Assembly: GCF_022458985.1 (NCBI RefSeq)
Contig: NC_061775.1
Span: forward strand, 28,508,819-28,572,818
Reading direction: 5' to 3'
DNA length: 64,000 bases
Origin: Mugil cephalus
Taxonomy: Eukaryota; Chordata; Actinopteri; Mugiliformes; Mugilidae
The position numbers and the translations under genes are program-made. The notes beneath the pieces were generated by a model that was not told the DNA's origin, did not search any database, and was given only the letters and a program-made list of their open reading frames with translations. Below are positions 1-11,760 of the stretch, piece by piece (positions within the stretch are counted from its first letter, which is position 1; every line of letters starts with the position of its first letter).

Positions 1-3000
1 ACTAAACAGAACCAGATCAGGTAGAACCAGGACTAAACAGAACCAGGACCAGACAGACGTAGTTGAGGTGATGAAGTTTGTGAAGCAGGTTGAATGAACG
101 ACTTGTTGAAGGAAATATTTCTCACGCGTTTTGTTTTGTTTTTCTCGCTTTGTGTCGACTTCTTTCTCTGATAATTTTTATCGTCCGACTCTTCAACCAC
201 AACCTTGAATCAGCTGCAGAAACACAACAGGAAAGACGAGTTTATAGCGGAGAAAAACCCGGCGGGTCCGGAGAGATTCTCCGTTTAGTTTGTGAGTTCC
301 CAGGATGCACTGTGTTTATTTAAGCTCTGCAGTTTAATACCAATCGTGAGCTGAAAATAACTGATTCTTTAATCCAGCTGCTCCACCCAGTTCACCAACA
401 CACTAACAGCTTCCATCTGCCTCAGGCATCGATAAATAACCTCCAGGATTCACATATTTCATCCTCAGACTGAGATCTGGGTCCAGAGTCGAGGAGGCTG
501 AACAGAACAGCTCTTCTCCTCTGTGACCTCCTCCCTCCTCCTCCCTCCTCTTTCCATTTTGGGAGACTCGTATTTTCCCTCCTGCACAGAGTTTGAATAG
601 GTTTTCCCTCCCGGCAGAATGAGAGTTTAAGGACTTCCAACATTTCCAGCTTCATATTTTCAGAGTTGTTGGTTGGAAAAAGTGAGTGTTTGCCTTCGCT
701 CTCCCTCCTCCTCTATTTGTGGTTCGTCCTGACTCACTCCTCCTGCTCCTCCTCCTCCTCCTCCTCCTCTTCCTCTTTGTCCTTCACCTCTGCTCCACTC
801 CTCCCTCCCTCCCTCCATCCCTCCCTTTCTCCTAATTTTTTCCTCCATCTTGACTTCTCACCTTCTGTCTGGTGTTTGCTGAGGATTCACGACTCGTTTC
901 TGTTCTGAAGCATCTGAATCGTTGCTGTAAACAAACACGACATGAGTTTATTTTTAGTAACGAGACAAATTCCATTTTCCTACTGAAAGACATGTTTGTT
1001 GGCTCGGACTACGATTCCCAGAATTCACTTTAGCCTGAGTGACCCTTCCTTCTCAGGGTTTCTTTATTTAAACTGAACGTTTCTAAGATCAGCCATGAGA
1101 TTACGGAGGAATCCTGTCTCCATGAAAGGGGGACATGGTCTGAAGCGATGCTGAGGCAGGAGCTACGAGTCAAAGAACATGAGTGAAAGAACCCAAGTTC
1201 TCCCAGCAGAACCTGGACCAAACATCACATCTCCACCCACTGGTCTTCAGACCACGACCACCTTCCTCCAGGTCTCTGTGGTCCAGTTCTGAGCTTCCAT
1301 CAGTGGTCAGAGGTCAGAGGTCAGAGGTCAGAGGTCGGCATGAACCCCCTGACTGGTCTGAGATCCACTGAGGGTTCGTTCTTTTTACCAGAACCAGAAT
1401 CACACGGGTCAGAACCAATGATGTTTAGTCCAGGACCTTAACTCTGGTTCTCCTCCTTCCTTGTTCCACTGCAGACCAGGATCATGGAGTCAAACACTTG
1501 AAAATGTTTCCTTCTTCTAACATCAGAGAAGAAAAACAAAACAGTGTAGTCATAATGTTATGGCAGATCGGTGCATATCTAATATTTGTTGTTGCATCAT
1601 AAGTTAGTTTGATCATAAATTAGTATCAGTAACTAATGTTTTTATCTAAAAAGTAATGACATTCATTAGGCACATTAACAATAACCCCCTCGATCGTCCC
1701 GTTACTGGCGGAGTTCCTCAGGGCTCCAGTCTTGGTCCTTAATAGTTTCCTCAAATAGTTTTAGTTTCAATCAGACCGATCATGCACGTCATTTAAATTA
1801 GTTTATGATAGAAGAAGAGAAGCCAGATGTTTAGGCTCCACTGCTACATCTGAAGAACGTCCTGAGAACGTTTTTTTGTTTTGTTTATTTTGTTGGACGT
1901 CTGTTCAGTTGATGGTATTTTTTCTCCGTATCATAATGAAATCCAGATAACGAGGCGCCTCTTTGATGCTAGTATTGACTCTGTGTTTGGCCTCCACCAG
2001 CTGCTGGGTGACATTTACACGCTTCATTTCATGTGAAGGTAGATCTGTGCTTCTACACGTACGACGCATCCTGACGTTCACCTCTTTAAAAATCTGTCAA
2101 CACATCAACAACCATTATCTTTTTAGTCCTTCCTCCTGCAGCCTCCGACTGCACGTCAGCATTTATCAGCTTTATCTCCACGAAATGAGCAGCTCAGTTT
2201 GAGGAAACTCAACTTTCTTGAAACTAGAAACCGGACTCCGCTGACTGGAGCTTTAGTGGGGAAACGTTAACGAATGCTACCACCTCACGTCTTCTTGTGG
2301 TGGGTGGGATGTTAGGAAACGGTGCTTCGTGGTCTGCAGGCTGCTACTGTTTGTCAGCCAGTATATTTATTCTAGCAGCGTTTTGACAGTTATTAAAGAC
2401 GTTTGAACAGATGAAGAACTGAAACGGTCAGTTTCACTAATGAAGCTTGAAATCTGAGAGATTTAAGTTCATAGAAAAACAAAAACCACAAATGCTGACG
2501 TAGAGAAAAACAGGATATCCATTCACGTCCGGAAAACAGTGGTTACCAGAATCTGTCGGTTTCCTGTGTTCAGATTAAAGCTGTAACACAGCAGCATGAT
2601 CAGTTAACCCCCTCAGCTCATAAATGTTTATTTAGTAAAAATAGAAACTCAGACAGGTGCCGCTGTCACTTTCTCTTTGCAGCTGTGAAACGGACCAGGT
2701 GCAGTATTTGCAGGTGATAATCTGACGTAGATTTAATTTTATTTTGGTTTTAGCTCAGGATCATTTACAGGAGAGATTTTACAGGAGAATTAAAAGCCTG
2801 TTAAAGAATGAATGAAACCACATCCTAAAGAGGCCAAATGACACTAGTGATAATAAATTAGTTTAATAGGAAGCACTGCTCCTGCTCAGCATCAGCCACG
2901 TTATTATCGCAGAGTCGAGACGTTCCGTTATTAGAAGCCTCTAAAGAGCAGGACTCGGCCGATCTAACTTTAACCGCTGCGTCCGATGAAAGGAATGTTT

Positions 3001-3420
3001 CTGAAAGCCGTCCTGCTTTTAATCAGCAGCCTGAATGGGGCACAGAAAACCCAGCGAGAACAGAGCAAGACGCAGGAAAATAAACCAACAACGACGCTTA
3101 CACCGTAACTGGAATAATTAACGCATTAAAGAAATATGGGGACGCAAAACTTTCCTTCTAATCTGGTAAATATTTAATCCAAGGAAGTTCCAAAAGGATG
3201 CAGACGACGCACAGCAGTGCACACAGTACAAACACTGCAAATATAACCAAAACACACAGAACAAACACTGCAAATATAAACAACACAGACAGAACAAAAC
3301 ACTAGAGACAACACACGTCTAAAAAGATGTTACACAACCACAGAGCAGATTAACGCGCTACCAGCAGGTGATTCACTGAGTCCAGGTTATGAGCGTAATA
3401 AAGTTTTATCAAATCAGTAG
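1..3420. other. Intergenic or upstream sequence without an identified gene
   Basis: It contains a CCT-rich microsatellite (about 739-800), a head-to-tail AGGTCA half-site array (about 1308-1337), a LINE fragment at 1695-1739, the teleost-repeat word ATAATGTTATGGCAGATC near 1554, and a short ~35-bp tandem duplication (AACACTGCAAATATA) at about 3226-3298. The 5' exons of the coiled-coil gene could be here, but none fits in frame and phase. Confidence 0.5.
1695..1739 (+). pseudogene. LINE reverse transcriptase fragment (GVPQGSxLGP motif)
   Basis: The + frame reads RPVTGGVPQGSSLGP and then meets a stop. G-V-P-Q-G-S-x-L-G-P is the conserved RT motif before the catalytic YADD in non-LTR retrotransposons of the L2/Rex/CR1 type. 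Only about 15 residues survive, so this is a dead relic. The subfamily cannot be set from so little sequence. Confidence 0.6.
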
Positions 3421-4060
3421 CCTCCCAGCTAACAGTATCTCCTCCTAGCCTCCCAGCTAACAGTATCTCCTCCTAGCCTCCCAGCTAACAGTATCTCCTC
3501 CTAGCCTCCCAGCTAACAGTAACTCCTCCTAGCCTCCCAGCTAACAGTAGCTCCTCCTAGCCTCCCAGCTAACAGTAGCTCCTCCTAGCCTCCCAGCTAA
3601 CAGTAGCTCTTCCTAGCCTCCCAGCTAACAGTAGCTCCTCCTAGCCTCCCAGCTAGCAGTAGCTCTTCCTAGCCTCCCAGCTAACAGTAGCTATTCCTAG
3701 CCTCCCAGCTAACAGTAGCTCCTCCTAGCCTCCCAGCTAACAGTAGCTCTTCCTCGCCTCCCGCTAACAGTAGCTCCTCCTAGCCTCCCAGCTAACAGTA
3801 GCTCCTCCTAGCCTCCCAGCTAACAGTAGCTATTCCTCGCCTCCCAGCTAACAGTAGCTCCTCCTAGCCTCCCAGCTAACAGTAGCTCTTCTAGCCTCCC
3901 AGCTAACAGTAGCTCCTCCTAGCCTCCCAGCTAACAGTAGCTCTTCTAGCCTCCCAGCTAACAGTAGCTCCTCCTAGCCTCCCAGCTAACAGTAGCTCCT
4001 CCTAGCCTCCCAGCTAACAGTAGCTCCTCCTAGCCTCCCAGCTAACAGTAGCTCTTCTAG
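3421..4060 (+). repeat. 28-bp minisatellite, about 23 copies
   Basis: Head-to-tail copies of a 28-bp unit starting CCTCCCAGCTAACAGTAGCT and ending CCTCCTAG. Copies vary mostly at two or three positions (TATCT/TAGCT, CTCCT/CTTCT) and some lack one or two bases. The array stops cleanly at 4060. Confidence 0.95.
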
Positions 4061-5270
4061 CATTTGTGAAATATTGCATTAGGAATCACAGCCTTGGTAC
4101 TAAACAAACATTAAAAACTAGTTTGGTTCCATAAATACTTGATTAGTTCTGAGTATCGGGTCATTTGGTTCCAGTGATCCACTAATTAAGGTCATGTTTT
4201 TATTAAATGACACAAGTTTTGTTGCTTTGTGTCTACATTAATATTATATAATATTATATAAAACCAGGGACATAAATGCCTAAAATGATGGTTTTATTTA
4301 TTGCTAGTTCAGTTTTGACATGTTCTTCTTATTTGTCAACTTATTAACTGACAGATTGAAACGATCCAGATTCTAGTTTTGTTAGTTTTTCTTGTACACA
4401 ATAAACAAATAAATATAGTTTGTGATTATCGGGCTGTGATGTGTCCTAGTCTGTGAGAAACTGCAGCAAAGTGGCTAAAAGCTCCTCAAACGCTGAGATA
4501 AGGGAAGTAACATTCCTCCCATAAAACAACACTTCCCATGAGGATTTCAACACAATAAGAATTGTTAATGAGGAAGCAGCTGCTGTAACAGAACGGTTTC
4601 AGTGAAACAAAATGGGGTTTGTAATGTTAATACTCAGTAAACATTTTTTAGGAATTATCACTGATAAATAATCTGAACTGGTCATATTATCATATTACTA
4701 ATCAGAGATGCTGGTTTGTCCCTTCATGTGTTCCTCATCTTATCTGACTCTATTTTATTTTTATATTTTATTTACTGCCCGACATCCCTCACTATAGTGA
4801 CCGTGTCTCAGACATGTTTATTCATACGTAGTATTTATTTATAAGTATTTCCCTCCAGGATTTATTCGTCTCTACCTCAGATGTTCATACGAGACACGTT
4901 CACATCAACACATCAGGGTCTATGTCCTCTCTCTGCTTTAAAAGTATCTATCATCTATTATCCTCTGTCTTTTTGAACCATGTGTATTTTAGTTTTTAGC
5001 CTGCGTGCTGTATGTATTTCATATTCCTGGGCTTCGTTCCCGTGTTGCACAGATTTGTGACATTATTTGTTCCTTTTTCATGTCAGTTCCACGGTGAGCT
5101 GGACAGATACAGATACAGATACAGATACAGATACAGCACTAAACTGTTACTGATGGAACAAAGGAATAAAGAGCAGTTTGAGATTTCTAATCTAATCTAA
5201 TCTAATCTAATCTAATCTAATCTGATGTGATGTGATCTGATCTCTGACCCGTGTGGCTGTGTCTCTGCAG
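4061..5270. other. AT-rich non-coding stretch before the first recognised coding exon
   Basis: Unique-looking AT-rich sequence with small tandem repeats: GATACA copies at about 5104-5135 and a TCTAA pentamer run at about 5186-5222. The ORF across the GATACA run is a repeat artefact. The polypyrimidine tract and acceptor (gtctctgcag) at the end belong to exon 5271. Confidence 0.5.
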
Positions 5271-8200
5271 GTCGTCTTACACTCCAACATCACGTCCCTG
5301 CAGGACGACATAGAGCAGCTCCAGGCGAAGGAGGCAAACCTCACGGCTCTGCTCTCACTGAGGGAAGGTAAGAGAACGACGACGCTGCTGTAGGAAAAAC
5401 TCCATCACTGCCATGAAAGGAAGACTTTCTGAGCACGGCACCATGACGACGGCGAGCGCCAGTAAACAAACAGAGAGGAGGAGGAGGAGGAGGAGGAGGG
5501 GAGGGAGGGGGAGGAGGAGGAGGGAGGGGGGAGGGAGGGGGGAGGCTGGTTTAATTACATCCACCAACCACAGGTTCACTAACAGCAGCGTAAAAACAGG
5601 AAGAGAAATAAAGACGACGTGAAGCAGCACAAATAAGAAATATATAAAGGATAAAAGACAAGAACGAAAGAGGAGAGTTTAGGAAGAGAAGAATGTTTTT
5701 ACTGGAGACGAGCGCTGACAAACTTCTTCTTCTTATTCCTTCTCATTCTTCTTCTTCTCTTGAATCTATTTCCCTCCAACTTCTTCTCCTCCTCTTCTTC
5801 TTCTTTGTCCTCAACTTAAACAGTGGTTGATGTTTAGATGTGAACACATCTGGTCTCCATGGTAACAGCTCCTCTCTGATCACAGGTACTAACCAGGTAC
5901 TAACCAGGTACTAACCAGGTTTGAATCATGTGATCATGTGACCATGTGATCATGTGATCAGGGGGTCGGTTTGTCTCAGGTTCTGTTGGAATGTTTCCCT
6001 GTAGTGAGGATCGCAGTGCTATGCTAACGCTAACGCTAACAGCCAGGAGGGAGGGGCTTCTTCACACCTCCGCTCCACATGTCTCAGAGTCCGGCTGCGT
6101 CTTCCTGAATACTTTAAGGTGGAGATGGACACATGAAGCTTCTTCTCCTTGACTGAACTGAAAAAACAGACTCAAAGCCTCAGTCAGGCCCCGTCAGTGA
6201 CACCTAGTGGTCACTGCAACTACAGCAGCAACTACAGCAGCAACTACAGCAGCAACTACAGCAGCAACTACAGCAGCAACCGCACATCTCAGCAAAGACA
6301 TGACAATAAAGTGTGAAGCAGCTGAGAATGATTGTTCACTTAAAATAGTCACAACCTTTTCAGTTTACTATGATTACCTGAACCGTGGCTCAGGGTGACT
6401 GCTGTGTGGGATGACAGGTATTTTTAGACGTATTATTATTATTAAACCTTTATTTATGACTTCAGGTTGAGGGATCGCTGAGCTGTTTATGGTCTTTATC
6501 ATGAATGAAGCAGCACAAATGAGTTGAGTCTGTGTTTCATTCTGACGTCTGAAGCCTCGACACAGTTTCCAACCAGTTTTCTTCAGTGGAGTAAAACAGG
6601 GTTCGGAGCCTCAGTGTCAAATGTCCCATCTCCACTTTAAGCCTTAGTTTGAAACGTGTTCCTTCCGTCGGACCGAGCCAGGAACAGATGCATGGTGGGA
6701 AGTGGGACTTTAATGAAGGTGACTTCCTGCAGCCAGCGCTCAGAGGGAAATGATTAATTCCTGTATGAAGCAGATATGGAGGGAGCATTGTGTCGGCTGC
6801 TCTGGAAGAAACGAGTCAGACCAACATGAACCTGAATCTGATCCAGGATCAGCACATAAACAAACCAAAGTACAGAAACATGAGCAACGCTGGGAGAAGA
6901 CGTCATAGCTGAGATAAGACTGAACAATACCTTATAAGTTAAAGCTGAGCTGGACCCTGAAACCAGGAGGAGACTCAGATCAGCTCCTGAAGACGAGTTG
7001 AATAACGGACATTAAATAATTCGTTGGTTTCTCACAGTGACCTGGTTCCTCTGAGGACGGAAGAAGCTTCCAGGCTTCAGGTCTTATCTGAGCTTTGTCT
7101 CAAAGATGAAGAAGAACAAGAGACTTGTTCTAAGATCATCTCTCCAAGTCTGTTGAACTTGAATCCAGACTTCTGCCCCCTGCTGGTGGGAGGCTGTAGT
7201 CATGATAAAAACCGAGATAAATGGTGATGAATGATCAAACATCTCACAGGGTTGTTGAATATTTATTTAAAAATGGTGTCATTTGTCAGTAATTTACTTT
7301 ACTGGATAAACTTTAAAAGACGAGACCTGAGGAGACGTCACAGTCATGTGTCCTAGAGTCTGACTCTACTTCCAGTAAAAACTGTTTCACCTTGATCCTG
7401 GTTTGGTTTCATTCTTTCAGCTCAACCTCATGTGTGACTTTCCAGTTCTTCTTTCATTCTGTCAAACTGTGTGAACACGTTGGAGCTAAAACCAGAATAA
7501 AACCATCAGATCCAGGAGGAACAAGTTAGAAAACCACAAACATGTTGAACCAAACATTTCTAGAACTTAGAATGTAAATCTAACCTGGACATTTCTAAAG
7601 CTGATCAACACATTTAGCAAACAACAAGTTATTTAGAGCTATTTGTCCTTAATTTGATCTGATAATCCACATGTGTCCAGGTCTTTCAGTATTTACTGAC
7701 ACATACACCATGTTTTTCAGTGGGCGTGGCCCCGGGAGGAAGTGACATCAGTGCATTACGTTAACTAGCTGTCTTCTTCTAACTCCTTTCTGTTTCCTGT
7801 CCTCAGACCGAATCGACATCCTGGAGCAGAACCTGACTCAGGCCACGCATCTCACCGACTCCTGCAACAGCCTGAAGGCGGCGGCCGAAAGCCACATGTT
7901 AGCGGCTCAGGCTGAAACCAAGGCCTGCAAGTCCAGCCAGCAGTTCCTGCAGAAACAGCTGTGAGTCCAGTCACTTTGTGTTTCATCCACACGGATCATT
8001 AGTTCATGGTGATTATCTTCAGCAAGTTCTTTAAGACCAACTGATGCAATGAGGAGCTTCTCATTTCTTCAACAACCACGTGGAAAGACACAGAAGATGT
8101 TAGTCTGGAGGAGGAGATGTTAGTCTGGTGGAGGAGGAGATGTTAGTCTGGTGGAGGAGATGTTAGTCTGGTGGAGGAGATGTTAGTCTGGAGGAGGAGA

Positions 8201-9547
8201 TGTTAGTCTGGAGGAGGAGATGTTAGTCTGGTGGAGGAGATGTTAGTCTGGTGGAGGAGATGTTAGTCTGGTGGAGGAGGAGATGTTAGTCTGGAGGAGG
8301 AGATGTTAGTCTGGTGGAGATGTTAGTCTGGTGGAGGAGGAGATGTTAGTCTGGTGGAGGAGGAGATGTTAGTCTGGAGGAGGAGGAGATGTTAGTCTGG
8401 TGGAGGAGATGTTAGTCTGGTGGAGGAGATGTTAGTCTGGTGGAGATGTTAGTCTGGTGGAGGAGATGTTAGTCTGGTGGAGAAGATGTTAGTCTGGTGG
8501 AGATGTTAGTCTGGTGGAGGAGGAGATGTTAGTCTGGAGGAGGAGATGTTAGTCTGGTGGAGATGTTAGTCTGGTGGAGGAGGAGATGTTAGTCTGGAGG
8601 AGGAGATGTTAGTCTGGTCAGGAGGAGATGTTAGTCTGGTGGAGGAGATGTTAGTCTGGAGGAGATGTTAGTCTGGTGGAGGAGGAGATGTTAGTCTGGT
8701 GGAGGAGATGTTAGTCTGGAGGAGGAGATGTTAGTCTGGTGGAGGAGGAGATGTTAGTCTGGAGGAGGAGATGTTAGTCTGGTGGAGGAGGAGATGTTAG
8801 TCTGGTGGAGGAGATGTTAGTCTGGTGGAGGGTCTGCAGGGCTGTGATGTGGGGTTGGTGCCGTTGTTCAGGTCCAGGTTCAGAGAATGAGGTCAGTTGA
8901 CTCCCTGAATACACTGAAGGAGCAGGTTCTTCCATCCACCAGGATTCATGGGGCTCAGATAGTGAAATAGGTTCAGGGAGCATGAGACCAGACCAGAGTC
9001 CAGACCTGAACCCAGAGAGAAGGTTTGGGATGAGCTGGAGACTCAGACTCTGACATCATCAATACAAGATCTGAACTAAAAACACTGGATGGAAGAAACC
9101 TGGAGACATTGGAGAAGCTTCTTATTGAACCAATGGAGTCAAAGCTGGAGGAGCTCCGCCCACAGACCAGAGGGGAGGAGCTCCGCCCAAAGACTAGAGG
9201 GGAGGAGCTCCACAGACTAGAGGGGAGGAGCTCCGCCCACAGACCAGAGGGGAGGAGCTCCGCCCACAGACTAGAAGGGAGGAGCTCCGCCCACAGTCTA
9301 GAGGGGAGGAGCTTTACTTTGGGTGGTGACTTATTTTGTTGGTAGATGAATAGTTTGCGGTTGTAACGGTTTGTATTTTTGTGTTCACAGTCAGAAATGT
9401 AAAGATGTGGAAGCTGCTGATGCTCCTAAGCAGAACCAGGAGTCCAGTCCGTCCTCGCCGCCGTCCAATCACGCCGCCGCCGTGGCGGCTGCTCCTCTGC
9501 TGACGCTGCTCGTCTGCAACGCTCTGCATCTGATAACCTGTGAGTAG
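5271..9547 (+). CDS. Coiled-coil surface protein, C-terminal exons (5' part missing)
   Basis: Three exons share one open frame across clean GT-AG junctions: 5271-5367, 7807-7960 and 9391-9539/9547. Together they encode about 133 residues beginning VVLHSNITSLQDDIEQLQ. The first 90 residues are heptad-rich (IEQLQ, LLSLRE, IDILEQNL, FLQKQLQKC), which predicts a coiled coil. There are three N-X-T sequons (NIT, NLT, NLT) and cysteines in DSCNS, KACKS and QKCKD. A Pro/Ser-rich spacer (SSPSSPPSNH) then leads to a hydrophobic end (AAAPLLTLLVCNALHLIT) with the stop right behind it, like a GPI-anchor signal. A glycosylated, cysteine-bearing coiled coil with a C-terminal lipid-anchor signal is the layout of BST2/tetherin-like proteins; PLVAP-like proteins are also coiled-coil but lack this tail. 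The family call is inference. The N-terminal exon or exons were not found in 1-5270 and may lie outside the window. The first exon starts in phase 0. A strong donor (GTGAGT) at 9540 may remove the last two codons. Confidence 0.72.
7173..7186 (-). promoter_or_regulatory. CTCF-like core motif
   Basis: CTGCCCCCTGCTGG is the reverse complement of CCAGCAGGGGGCAG, a perfect fit to the CTCF core. It lies in the first intron of the coiled-coil gene and is not in repeat family A. Confidence 0.45.
7374..7506 (+). repeat. Dispersed repeat family E, copy 1
   Basis: Matches 41094-41190 at both ends; this copy keeps an extra middle segment of about 40 bp. Confidence 0.8.
8095..8831 (+). repeat. GATGTTAGTCTGG minisatellite in the coiled-coil gene intron
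   Basis: About 35 copies of GATGTTAGTCTGG followed by a variable number of GGAG/TGGAGGAG blocks (unit about 18-25 bp). It lies in the intron 7961-9390 and runs straight into a Tc1 remnant. The same unit in opposite orientation forms the array at 56.8-57.5 kb. Confidence 0.95.
8832..9330 (+). mobile_element. Degraded Tc1/mariner-like element, without the hAT insertion
   Basis: Broken + frames give DQSPDLNP, the C-terminal DDE-transposase landmark, followed by a decayed tail (TSS.QDLN ... LEKLLIEPMEXKLEELRP) like that of Tc1-like transposases. Stops and frameshifts rule out function. A segment present in the 20-kb copy (about 35 bp before the CCACCAGGATTCATGG word) is deleted here. The last ~170 bp is a tandem array of GAGGAGCTCCGCCCACAGAC-type units. 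Confidence 0.7.
9137..9312 (+). repeat. ~27-bp tandem array inside the Tc1 remnant
   Basis: Seven or so copies of a unit beginning GAGGAGCTCCGCCCACAGAC and ending TAGAGGG, some shortened. The same unit is independently arrayed in the Tc1 remnants at 20.6 kb and 55.2 kb. Confidence 0.9.
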
Positions 9548-10696
9548 CAGCGACGCCTTTTCCCGACAATAATTACTCACACATGACGATAAATCAACCC
9601 AAACCACCTTCAACACATCACTGACTCACAAACATCTGGGACACTTTGTGAAATATGTGAATTCATGATGAATCCTGAATAATTTTATTGGCTAATCCTG
9701 GCGTACATGACTCATCTGGTCCATATTTAATGATAAATTATTGATGGGATCTGGAGTATTTTAGGAAAGTACCGCTCAGATTTCTTCTGTACTTGGGACG
9801 GTTTGACTGAGAAACTGTTTTTAACACTTCAGTTTAATTTGCAGCAGATGTGACGACATTGAACAGATTCATCTATAATCACGTTCACGTGTTCAAGCAG
9901 AAATTAAAATCTGGATAAACGGCAGAAAAACTAGAGGCTGAATTCATCTAAACCTGGAATTTAACACCTTTTCAAACACTCTGCTTCATAGTTGCTCTCA
10001 AACCGTTTCTAGTTGTAGTCTGTTAATCCTGCAGCGTCGTGTTGCTGCTGTTTTACTATTACGGCTTCATACTGGCCACTTTATTAGGAACAACAACGAA
10101 CCTGGTCTCTGTGAAGGTTCTGGTGTTCGGCTTTAGTTTCTAATAACTGAGAGAGATTCTGGTTCTAAAATACGTTTCAGTTTAACTCCATCACCATCTT
10201 CCTGGGTTCGGGTTCAGGAATAATCTGCAGATTATTCCTGATTTTATAAACCAGTCAGTATCAATGAGATGTTATTCTACAGCTGCTGTCTTGGATTATT
10301 TATTTTTGATAATGTAATGAGGAAACTTTCCATGAAATCAGCTAGAAAACACCAGACTATTAATTAACTTTACAAAACTAAAGATTTAATTAGTGACGTT
10401 CAACACTGGGAAGAAAAGCTGCTGTAAAAGTATTATATTAATGTTTCTTTTCACTTTAAAAGACTTTTAAAATTACTTCAGCCTGAACTATAAATATAAA
10501 AGAATTCTTATTTTTTGCTTGTTTTTGACCCTATGAAGTCCAATATGTTCACAACACTTTGTGAAAAACTGGATTAAAAACCCAGAGAGAGCTACGGTGG
10601 GTGGGTGGATGCAGGTGGGTGCAGGTGGGTGCAGGTGGGTGGAGCCGTGGGGGCGGGGCTTCATGCAACTTACATTGTGAATGTGTGTGTTTTCAG

Positions 10697-11000
10697 GAAG
10701 TCCTCGTGGGGACGAACAGTCGAGCCGACGGCGGCGAGCACTGCGGTCCAGGAGGAAAGGGGGCGGAGCCTGGACCAACATAACGAACTGCTGTACAAAC
10801 AATCTGTCTACGCCACAAACAGGTCGCCATGGAGACGCGTCCGAACAATGAATGGACTCAAACTCTGCTTTAACGCCACAGCTGAGACGCTAACGTCAAG
10901 TTTTGCAGACGCGAAGCTTCCGTGCTGCTTTTTTTATCTACGCTTTAGTCCATCGTGAGAAACATCTTCCTGAATGAAAACTTCTTAAAGCAGCTCTTAT
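10697..11000 (+). other. Possible last, mostly 3'UTR exon of the coiled-coil gene
   Basis: An acceptor (tgtgttttcag) precedes 10697. If the donor at 9540 is used, the final T of exon 9391-9539 joins GA at 10697-10698 to make a TGA stop, so this exon would be non-coding apart from the stop. The protein would then end ...HLIT rather than ...HLITCE. The 3' end is arbitrary here; AATAAA-like words occur further on (for example 11742-11747) but lie in repeat sequence. Splicing to this exon is inference. Confidence 0.3.
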
Positions 11001-11099
11001 CTTTCTGGCAGTTTGTCATCTTAGAGCCGTAAAATGTAAAATAAGCTCATCAATATTCACATATTCTCATATATTTCCGACCATCACTTTTATTAAAAT

Positions 11100-11760
11100 G
11101 GTCTGAATAAGATGATTTAGTTGACACGTCTTCTCTCTGGTAGAGACTCTGAGACTTTAGGACATAAACCTGTTGAAGCTAAACATCTGGGGCTAAAGTT
11201 AGCTACCGTATTTAAAGCTCCTCCTAAAAAAACATTTTTATTCTTTGGTTTTAACCCGGTATCAGACACAGCTCCTGTTCAGTGCTTTATTAATCGTCTT
11301 CCTGTTGACATTGTCCAACCAGAGCAGAGCTGACGCTTCTTAGTGAGAACAGTGTCTCCCAGTGAACAGTGGCTGCAGGAGTGGACACATATTAGCAGCA
11401 GCATTGGCAGCTTGTCTTTGTCTTGGTTTGTCTTGGTTTGTCTCCAGAGAACAAGAGCTGTGATTGGTCCTGTTGGTAGCAGCGTGTTTCCTCTTCAGTA
11501 TTTAAATGTAATTACAGTTGTGATTCATCCTCTTGGTTAAATGAGCAGGTGTAGAGATTCAGACATTTGTTCAACTCGTGTTCAGTCGATATTTGGGTGA
11601 AAGTTTCAGCCGTTGTTGGAAGTGAAGCAGGAAGAACTGAAGGTAGAAGAATGAACGTCTCACACCAGTGGAGAGTCTGTGTGTGAATCATGATGACGGA
11701 TTAATTCATGCTAACAGCCCTAATTTTATTATAACAGTCTGAATAAAAGGAGTTGTCGCT
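11100..11760 (+). mobile_element. Dispersed repeat family B, longest copy
   Basis: Sequence from about 11300 to 11750 matches the reverse complement of 26655-27085 over most of its length, including the CCAACCAGAGCAGAGCTGAC, CAGTGAACAGTGGCTGCAGG and ATATTTGGGTGAAAGTTTCA words. Shorter copies sit at 29.7 and 46.4 kb. The outer parts (about 11101-11210 and 11738-11850) resemble each other (GTCTGAATAA ... TGGTAGAGAC ... GGCTAAAGTTAGCT-like), which could be terminal repeats or a duplication. No transposase or RT frame was seen, so it is probably non-autonomous. Confidence 0.7.

Larger units (their letters stand above)
5368..7806 (+). other. Intron between the first and second coiled-coil exons
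   Basis: Donor GTAAGA at 5368, acceptor tcctgtcctcag at 7806. It holds GGA-rich simple sequence (about 5477-5550), a CATGTGATC direct repeat (about 5925-5962), a GCTAAC triplet (about 6023), a 12-bp ACTACAGCAGCA tandem array (about 6221-6285), an RFX-like palindrome at 5853-5866 and a CTCF-like core at 7173-7186. About 7374-7506 carries one copy of a dispersed repeat also present at 41.1 kb. No other gene was seen. Confidence 0.6.

Noticed and set aside
90..323. Hydrophobic ORF (FCFVFLALCRLLSLIIFIVR) followed by a GTGAGT donor near 292
   Set aside because: It has no ATG start in frame and its donor phase (1) does not match the next known exon. Chance hydrophobicity in T-rich DNA is likely.
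2986..3108. 40-codon ORF starting MKGMFLKAVLLLISSLNG, like a signal peptide; possible first exon of the coiled-coil gene
   Set aside because: The only donor-like site (near 3105) leaves phase 2, but exon 5271 needs phase 0; the other phase meets a stop at once.
3421..4060. CRISPR-like regular repeats
   Set aside because: Units are contiguous without unique spacers, and the genome is a vertebrate one; it is a minisatellite.
10605..10958. 117-residue ORF ending SFADAKLPCCFFYLRFSPS
   Set aside because: Starts in a GGTGGGTGCA tandem repeat, and its frame does not continue from exon 9391-9539 (that junction gives TGA).
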